Below are positions 1-4,449 of a stretch of 6,607 nt of DNA, piece after piece; position 1 is the stretch's first letter; each line of letters opens with the position of its first letter. The notes beneath the pieces were generated by a model that did not search any database, was not told where the DNA came from, and was given only the letters and a program-made list of their open reading frames with translations. Where the stretch lies: the NCBI GenBank assembly GCA_023251855.1, contig JAHEYA010000136.1:1-6607 (forward strand), written 5' to 3'. This DNA comes from Bacteroidota bacterium (GTDB lineage: Bacteria; Bacteroidota; Bacteroidia; 2-12-FULL-35-15). The position numbers and the translations under genes were made by a program.

Positions 1-37
1 AACGATTATTTTATTTATTACAAAAATCTGCTCAACA

Positions 38-547
38 ATGAATGATATTTTATCTATAGCACTTAGATCCGCTGCCGTTTATATATGTATTGTTCTATTC
101 ATCCGTATTTTTGGTAAAAAGGAACTATCGCAATTATCTGTTATTGACCTTGTTTTTATTTTACTGATCAGCAACTCTGTTCAAAATGCCATGGTTGGTA
201 ATAATAGTAGTTTAGAAGGTGGTTTGATTGCTGCACTTACTTTATTTATTTTAAATACAATATTCCGTACATTAATATTCAAATCAAAATCTGTTGAAAC
301 CTTTTTGGAAGGTTCTCCTGTATTACTTATCTATCAGGGTAAAGTATTAAAAGAACATTTAGATAAAGTCAAAATTACGATCGAAGAACTGGAAGCGACT
401 GTTCGTGAACATGGAGTAGAAAAAATTTCAGAAGTAGATATAGCAACTCTAGAAGTTGATGGAAACATCAGTGTTTTATCAGATAATTACAAACATAAAA
501 CTGTACGCAAACGCAAACATCATAAAGTGGTTGGTAATTGGCAATGA
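38..547 (+). CDS. YetF/DUF421 family membrane protein
   Basis: This is a 169-residue inner-membrane protein of the DUF421 (YetF-like) family, whose biochemical role is not established. Three hydrophobic segments lie at about residues 5-23, 33-53 and 61-82. The first two are joined by the family signature IRIFGKKELSQLS (22-34), and the second contains ISNSVQNAMVG (44-54). A soluble domain of about 65 residues follows, with EGSPVLLIYQGK (91-102) and a helical ITIEELEATVREHG-type segment (113-126), as is usual in this family. The tail from about residue 152 is strongly basic (KHKTVRKRKHHK). The ATG at 38 gives an N-terminus of the usual family form. However, the frame has no stop between it and the left edge, so a start further upstream cannot be excluded. 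The next gene is 197 nt away across a palindromic repeat, so co-transcription with it is not indicated. The family call is firm; the function is unknown. Confidence 0.9.
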   Translation: MNDILSIALRSAAVYICIVLFIRIFGKKELSQLSVIDLVFILLISNSVQNAMVGNNSSLEGGLIAALTLFILNTIFRTLIFKSKSVETFLEGSPVLLIYQGKVLKEHLDKVKITIEELEATVREHGVEKISEVDIATLEVDGNISVLSDNYKHKTVRKRKHHKVVGNWQ

Positions 548-616
548 GAATTAATTGATACAACAGAGAATATACCGAATAAGAATTATATTTTGAACGA
601 AATAACTCACAACCAA

Positions 617-690
617 TGTCATTTCGACCGCAGGGAGAAATCTTTCTATAATAAAAAGATTCCTCACCCTTACAGGGATTCGGAATGACA
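617..690. repeat. 74-bp imperfect palindromic intergenic repeat
   Basis: The ends pair as an 11-bp outer stem: 617-627 (TGTCATTTCGA) with 680-690 (TCGGAATGACA), with one T.G wobble at 624/683. A second 7-bp stem pairs 639-645 (AATCTTT) with 655-661 (AAAGATT) around a 9-nt loop. Three further G-C and A-T pairs below it (635-637 with 663-665) follow one mismatch. The 3' arm carries a small nested hairpin, CCCT (667-670) with AGGG (674-677). The TGTCATTTCGACCG...GGGAGAAATCT wording resembles a dispersed repeat I recognise from many Bacteroidota genomes, normally found between genes. It may be a REP- or MITE-like element, and it could also end transcription from the upstream gene. Only one copy is visible here, so the dispersed status comes from recognition and was not observed. 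Confidence 0.7.
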
Positions 691-744
691 GAAAGGTTTG
701 AAATAACGACAGATATATAAAAAACTAATTCGATTTAAACTCTA

Positions 745-1224
745 ATGATGCGAACTTCTATTCTGGTTTTACTTTTATTCACAGCTATTACAAGCCCTTC
801 GCAAAATGTAGGTATTATAAAAATTACAGAATTGGAAAAACGCATTCACACTAATTCTGATACAACTTATATAATTAATTTTTGGGCAACATGGTGTGTA
901 CCTTGTGTAAAAGAGTTACCCGATTTTGATAGTATTAACGAGGCTTATATAAATAAAAAAGTAAAAGTAATTTTGGTAAGTTTAGATTTTAAAGAAGATT
1001 TTTTAACAAAACTTTTACCATTTATTAAAACAAAAAAAATAAAATCAGAAGTACTTTTGTTGGATGAGAGCAATGCAAATTATTTTATTCCAAAAGTATC
1101 TAATAGCTGGTCAGGGGCAATACCGGCCACATTGATTATTAACAATAAAAAAAAGATCAATCATTTTTTTGAAAAAAAATTGAATTACGAATTTCTTAAC
1201 ACTGAAATTGAATTTGTCAAATAA
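745..1224 (+). CDS. TlpA-like secreted thiol-disulfide thioredoxin
   Basis: This is a 159-residue thioredoxin-fold protein predicted to act outside the inner membrane. Residues 1-19 form a hydrophobic signal peptide with probable cleavage near SPSQ. The active site is FWATWCVPC, with catalytic cysteines C51 and C54, followed by KELPDF as in the TlpA/ResA group. The cis-proline loop is GAIPAT, with P127. The length suits a single-domain TlpA-like protein with no additional domain. Two adjacent ATGs (745 and 748) are both possible starts; the first is used here. The SCO gene follows after 14 nt and argS after that, which suggests one transcript. The pairing with SCO suggests a role in keeping a copper chaperone or oxidase cysteines reduced, as shown for TlpA and ScoI in Bradyrhizobium, but that role is inferred here. 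It could also be a general periplasmic reductase. I found no convincing promoter in the upstream 200 bp. Confidence 0.9.
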   Translation: MMRTSILVLLLFTAITSPSQNVGIIKITELEKRIHTNSDTTYIINFWATWCVPCVKELPDFDSINEAYINKKVKVILVSLDFKEDFLTKLLPFIKTKKIKSEVLLLDESNANYFIPKVSNSWSGAIPATLIINNKKKINHFFEKKLNYEFLNTEIEFVK

Positions 1225-1238
1225 AATAAATTCTCAAA

Positions 1239-1901
1239 ATGAAACTAAAATTTATCAATCTTTTTTTACTAACTGCTGCTGCTGCAGTGTTTGTTTATTC
1301 TTATTTCATTTATGATAAAGCTAAACCAATTCGTTCTCTCCCAATTTATGGAGCAAAAAATTATGACTCAAAAACCGATACTGTTTTTCATACGATACAG
1401 AATTTTAGTTTTATTAATCAAGATGGACAAACAATTACTGAAAAAGATTTTGCCGGAAGTGTGTATGTAACTGATTTTTTCTTTACCACCTGCCATAGCA
1501 TTTGCCCTGTTATGAGTACACAAATGGAGCGTTTAGCAACCAAATTCAAAGGAAACAATGAAGTGAAATTTTTATCACATACTGTTGATCCGGATATTGA
1601 TACTGTTGAACAGCTAAAAAGATATGCCCTGAAACACAATGCTGATGCTAAACAATGGATGCTTGTTACCGGAGATAAAAAAGCATTGTATGGTATTGCC
1701 CGTGAAAGCTATTTACTTGATGCAGAAAAAGGTGATGGCGGGCCAGATGATTTTATTCACACTCAGAACTTTGCTTTGATTGATAAAGACAAGCGGATAC
1801 GTGGTTATTATGATGGAACAGATTCAACACAAATGAATGTGTTGATGACAGATATTGATTTGTTGCTAAATGAATACCATTATAAAGAAAAGAAAAACTA
1901 G
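1239..1901 (+). CDS. SCO1/SenC family copper chaperone
   Basis: This is a 220-residue SCO-family protein. Proteins of this family bind copper and help assemble the CuA centre of cytochrome c oxidase subunit II, or act as thiol redox partners. An N-terminal hydrophobic segment at about 5-25, with no lipobox cysteine, should anchor it in the membrane with the thioredoxin-fold domain outside. The copper ligands are all present: C85 and C89 in TTCHSICP, and H174 in DFIHTQNF. Other family features are the FxxQDGQxITEKDFAG region (58-73), SHTVDPDIDT (113-122), and the late strand FALIDKDKRIRGYYDG (178-193). The length is normal. It starts 14 nt after the thioredoxin gene and ends 11 nt before argS. 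The preserved metal ligands favour a copper role over a purely redox one, but no cytochrome oxidase gene is in the window to confirm the target. Confidence 0.94.
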   Translation: MKLKFINLFLLTAAAAVFVYSYFIYDKAKPIRSLPIYGAKNYDSKTDTVFHTIQNFSFINQDGQTITEKDFAGSVYVTDFFFTTCHSICPVMSTQMERLATKFKGNNEVKFLSHTVDPDIDTVEQLKRYALKHNADAKQWMLVTGDKKALYGIARESYLLDAEKGDGGPDDFIHTQNFALIDKDKRIRGYYDGTDSTQMNVLMTDIDLLLNEYHYKEKKN

Positions 1902-1912
1902 TATTATGTAAA

Positions 1913-3700
1913 ATGGACATCGAAAAAAAACTTTCCGAAAAAACAATTGAAGCCTTGCAATCGCTTTATGGAAGCACATTTGAAAAAGTAGTGTTCGAAA
2001 AAACAAATCCGGATTTTGAAGGTGATCTCACATTGGTTGTTTTTAATTTTTTAAAAATATCGAAAAAAAAACCAGAAGTAACAGCAAACGAAATTGGCAC
2101 TTATCTTAAAACCAATGTTGCTGAAATAGCTGATTTTAATGTTATAAAAGGATTTTTAAATCTTGTTATTGCTGATTCTTTTTGGTTGAATTATTTTCAA
2201 TCTATTCATGGAAAACAATTTATTTCCAGTGAACTACCAGCCAATGCACCAACTATAATGGTGGAGTACTCTTCACCAAACACTAATAAACCCTTGCATC
2301 TTGGCCATGTTCGTAATAACCTATTGGGATTTTCTGTAGCCGAAATTCTAAAAGCCAATGGAAATAAGGTTTTAAAAGTAAATCTTGTTAATGACCGTGG
2401 TATCCATATTTGTAAATCAATGCTGGCCTGGCAAAAATTTGGGAAGGGTGAAACACCTGAATCTACAGGTATGAAAGGCGATCACCTGGTAGGTAAATAT
2501 TATGTTGAATTTGATAAAATCTATAAATATGATATCGAAACTCTTATAGGACAAGGAAAAACCAAGGAAGAAGCTGAAAAACAAGCTCCTTCCATTTTGG
2601 AAGCGCAGCAAATGTTACTCAGATGGGAAGCAAACGACCCAACAGTCCGTAAACTTTGGAAGATGATGAACAGCTGGGTATATGCAGGTTTTGCTGAAAC
2701 CTACAAAATGATCGGTGTTGATTTTGATAAAACCTATTATGAGAGTAATACCTATATTTTAGGAAAAAATATCATTGAAACCGGTTTGGCAAAAAGTGTT
2801 TTAAAAACAAGAGCAGATAAGTCAGTATACATTGATCTGACCGCTGATGGCCTGGATGAAAAAACATTATTACGTGCTGATGGCACTTCTGTTTATATGA
2901 CACAAGATCTGGGAACAGCTGTACAACGGGCAGAAGAAGAACATTTCAACAAATTAATTTATACAGTTGGAAATGAGCAGGATTATCATTTTAAAGTATT
3001 GTTCCTGATACTCAAAAAATTAGGTTACATCTGGGCGGAAGGCCTGTATCACCTGTCGTATGGCATGGTAGAGCTGCCCGAGGGTAAAATGAAATCGCGT
3101 GAAGGTACAGTAGTTGATGCTGATGAGTTGATGAAAGAGATGATCGATACTGCTTCTTCAACTTCTAAAGAGCTTGGTAAAGCGGATGGTTTAAGTAAAG
3201 AAGATGCTGAAAAATTGTATCGTACCATCGGTTTAGGAGCATTAAAATATTTTATGCTCAAAGTGGATCCTAAAAAGAAAATGATGTTTAACCCGGCTGA
3301 ATCTATTGATTTTAATGGAAATACTGCTCCTTTTATTCAATTCAATTATGTGAGGATTCAAGCATTGTTGCGTAAAGCAAAAGAAAATTTAAACTTTAAT
3401 GACTTGGATCCAGTAGTGAGTCCTAGCACTATTTTTCCTAAAGAAAAAGAGCTTATTATTAAGCTGTATAATTTTAATACGACCCTGAAGCAAGCTGCCG
3501 AGGAATATAACCCTTCTGTAATTGCAAACTATGTGTATGATCTGGCAAAAGAATTCAGTCAGTATTATCACGACTTTCCTGTCTTAAAAGAAGAGCAAAA
3601 AAATTTGGTGCTTTTCCGTTTACATTTATCAAAAACCATTGGTGATGCTATAAAAGCTTCGATGAAATTGCTAGGTATTGAGGTTCCGGAAAGGATGTAA
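1913..3700 (+). CDS. argS: Arginine--tRNA ligase
   Basis: This is the cytoplasmic class I aminoacyl-tRNA synthetase that charges tRNA-Arg with arginine using ATP. It is 595 residues long, which is full length. The N-terminal tRNA-recognition (Add-1) domain covers about residues 1-95. The catalytic core begins with VEYSSPNTNKPLHLGHVRNN, carrying the HIGH-type motif HLGH at 129-132. GNEQDYHF lies at 353-360. The KMSK-loop equivalent is GKMKSREGTVVDADEL (391-406), the degenerate form normal for ArgRS. The DALR anticodon-binding domain runs from about 474 to the end, closing with the typical terminus LLGIEVPERM. The start at 1913 is 11 nt after the SCO stop, and an upstream ATG at 1906 runs immediately into a stop. 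Nothing is missing or broken. It is probably co-transcribed with the thioredoxin and SCO genes, with no evident functional link. No clear intrinsic terminator follows. Confidence 0.98.
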   Translation: MDIEKKLSEKTIEALQSLYGSTFEKVVFEKTNPDFEGDLTLVVFNFLKISKKKPEVTANEIGTYLKTNVAEIADFNVIKGFLNLVIADSFWLNYFQSIHGKQFISSELPANAPTIMVEYSSPNTNKPLHLGHVRNNLLGFSVAEILKANGNKVLKVNLVNDRGIHICKSMLAWQKFGKGETPESTGMKGDHLVGKYYVEFDKIYKYDIETLIGQGKTKEEAEKQAPSILEAQQMLLRWEANDPTVRKLWKMMNSWVYAGFAETYKMIGVDFDKTYYESNTYILGKNIIETGLAKSVLKTRADKSVYIDLTADGLDEKTLLRADGTSVYMTQDLGTAVQRAEEEHFNKLIYTVGNEQDYHFKVLFLILKKLGYIWAEGLYHLSYGMVELPEGKMKSREGTVVDADELMKEMIDTASSTSKELGKADGLSKEDAEKLYRTIGLGALKYFMLKVDPKKKMMFNPAESIDFNGNTAPFIQFNYVRIQALLRKAKENLNFNDLDPVVSPSTIFPKEKELIIKLYNFNTTLKQAAEEYNPSVIANYVYDLAKEFSQYYHDFPVLKEEQKNLVLFRLHLSKTIGDAIKASMKLLGIEVPERM

Positions 3701-3800
3701 AAACCTAAAGAAAGCGGTTTACTAGATTTAAATTCTTGTAAGCCATAAAATTATACTAAAATCGGTATTCCCCAGACACCTACAGTTAGCAATATTTTGT

Positions 3801-3831
3801 TTGTATTTTCCCCTAAAAAATGCTACTTTTG
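3801..3831 (+). promoter_or_regulatory. Bacteroidota-type sigma promoter (-33/-7)
   Basis: TTG at 3801-3803 and TACTTTTG at 3824-3831 match the Bacteroidota consensus TTG / TAnnTTTG, with a 20-nt spacer. The -7 element matches at every defined position and the spacing is within the usual 19-21 range. Transcription would begin near 3838, leaving about 210 nt of untranslated leader before the gene at 4048. The gene at 4450 is probably on the same transcript. The match is read by eye and has not been mapped experimentally. Confidence 0.6.
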
Positions 3832-3863
3832 GGCTGCAATAAAATTTAGTGATCAACCTAAAA

Positions 3864-3889
3864 GAATAAATGGGTATATCCATTTATTC
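3864..3889 (+). other. Perfect 10-bp-stem hairpin in the 5' leader
   Basis: GAATAAATGG (3864-3873) and CCATTTATTC (3880-3889) are exact reverse complements around a 6-nt loop, GTATAT. It lies about 26 nt downstream of the predicted transcription start and about 160 nt before the coding start. It is AT-rich and has no following T-run, so a terminator is unlikely. It could stabilise the 5' end of the mRNA, bind a dimeric regulator as DNA, or be incidental. Confidence 0.5.
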
Positions 3890-4047
3890 AGCAAACCGCT
3901 AATAAATGAACAGTACTTTCTTTCAAAGTAGTTATTTTCGCTACAATTTTCATCAAAAATTATCGGATACTATAGTTGAATTAAAGCCTGTAAAAATAGG
4001 CTGTTCAAATTTTATTCTCTTAATTTAATTTAAAAACCCAAAAAGCT

Positions 4048-4416
4048 ATGAATTTTTTCAGATCCATTTGTGCTACTTTATTTTGTTTAACTTCTATACT
4101 CACAGCAACTGCTCAGGAGAAAAAGCCCGAAGGAAAACTTACTAAAACTGTTTACTATTACAAGTTTGAAGGAGCTAAATCATTAGAAGAAGTTAACAAA
4201 TTAAGTACTGAATTGTATGCTCTTAAAGGGGTTACAGAATTTAAACCGGAATTTAAACCGGAAAGTAATCTGGCACAAATAATTGTTGTGGTTACTGAAA
4301 GATCAAGGACCTCGGAAGGCGATGTTCTATTTGAAATAACCGATTTAAAAAATATTCTTGAAACAAAAGGCTATAAAAACCTTGAATTAACAAGTGAAGA
4401 ACTTACTATCCAATAA
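4048..4416 (+). CDS. Small secreted protein of unknown function
   Basis: I do not recognise a family for this 122-residue protein. It has a clear signal peptide (residues 1-22, hydrophobic 6-20, cleavage likely at TATAQ/EK), so it should be exported. The mature part is about 99 residues and has no cysteine. The pattern reads as strand (33-41), helix (45-60), strands (63-84), helix (96-108), strand (112-121). That order resembles a ferredoxin-like or HMA-like fold, but the CxxC metal site of HMA proteins is absent; this is inference from pattern only. A tandem EFKP repeat occurs at residues 64-71. The gene is preceded by a strong promoter and a long leader, and followed after 33 nt by a giant secreted repeat protein, so the two are probably co-transcribed. 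The A-rich upstream region lacks a Shine-Dalgarno motif, as is usual for the phylum. That it is a real gene is likely; its function is unknown. Confidence 0.8.
   Translation: MNFFRSICATLFCLTSILTATAQEKKPEGKLTKTVYYYKFEGAKSLEEVNKLSTELYALKGVTEFKPEFKPESNLAQIIVVVTERSRTSEGDVLFEITDLKNILETKGYKNLELTSEELTIQ
4237..4260 (+). repeat. 12-bp exact tandem duplication inside the small secreted gene
   Basis: GAATTTAAACCG occurs twice head-to-tail (4237-4248 and 4249-4260) in the reading frame. It encodes EFKP twice (residues 64-71) and is followed by a further GAA codon. The exact identity suggests a slippage duplication. It would lengthen a predicted strand or loop by four residues without disturbing the frame. 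Confidence 0.85.
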
Positions 4417-4449
4417 AAAATATTTCCATTTGAATTAAAAAATTTGAAA

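Larger units (their letters stand above)
3701..4047. other. 347-bp intergenic region: promoter and long leader
   Basis: No convincing gene lies here. The stretch holds a Bacteroidota-type promoter (3801-3831) and then a leader of about 210 nt before the next start at 4048. The leader contains three local inverted repeats: a perfect 10-bp stem at 3864-3889, TACTTT/AAAGTA at 3914-3930, and AGCCT/AGGCT at about 3986-4003. None is followed by a clean T-run, so none reads as an ordinary intrinsic terminator. The first 100 nt after argS show no strong terminator. A 40-codon frame at 3906-4028 is possible but lacks coding evidence. Confidence 0.6.

Noticed and set aside
587..595. TATATTTTG as a possible -7 promoter element downstream of the YetF gene
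   Set aside because: It is one base too long for TAnnTTTG, and no TTG lies at the right spacing.
697..732. TTTG (697-700) with TAATTCG (726-732) as a promoter for the thioredoxin operon
   Set aside because: The -7 part fits poorly and the spacer is about 25 nt, outside the usual range.
1418..1639. A 73-codon - strand frame inside the SCO gene
   Set aside because: It is antisense to conserved SCO motifs and has no independent support.
2289..3108. Departure of the ArgRS motif from canonical KMSK (MKSREG) as a possible defect
   Set aside because: ArgRS enzymes commonly carry a degenerate KMSK loop, and all other family motifs are intact.
2417..3571. Three - strand frames of 60-70 codons (2417-2611, 3049-3261, 3389-3571)
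   Set aside because: They sit wholly inside argS and show no recognisable domain or start context, so they are shadows of the real gene.
3713..3900. Inverted 8-mers AGCGGTTT (3713-3720) and AAACCGCT (3893-3900)
   Set aside because: A single 8-bp match in about 350 bp is expected roughly by chance, and the arms do not extend.
3906..4028. A 40-codon + strand frame (MNSTFFQSSYF...) in the leader, and a 10-codon frame at 3870-3902
   Set aside because: Both are short and in an AT-rich untranslated region, with no family match and no start context better than chance. A leader peptide cannot be excluded, but the sequence does not support it.
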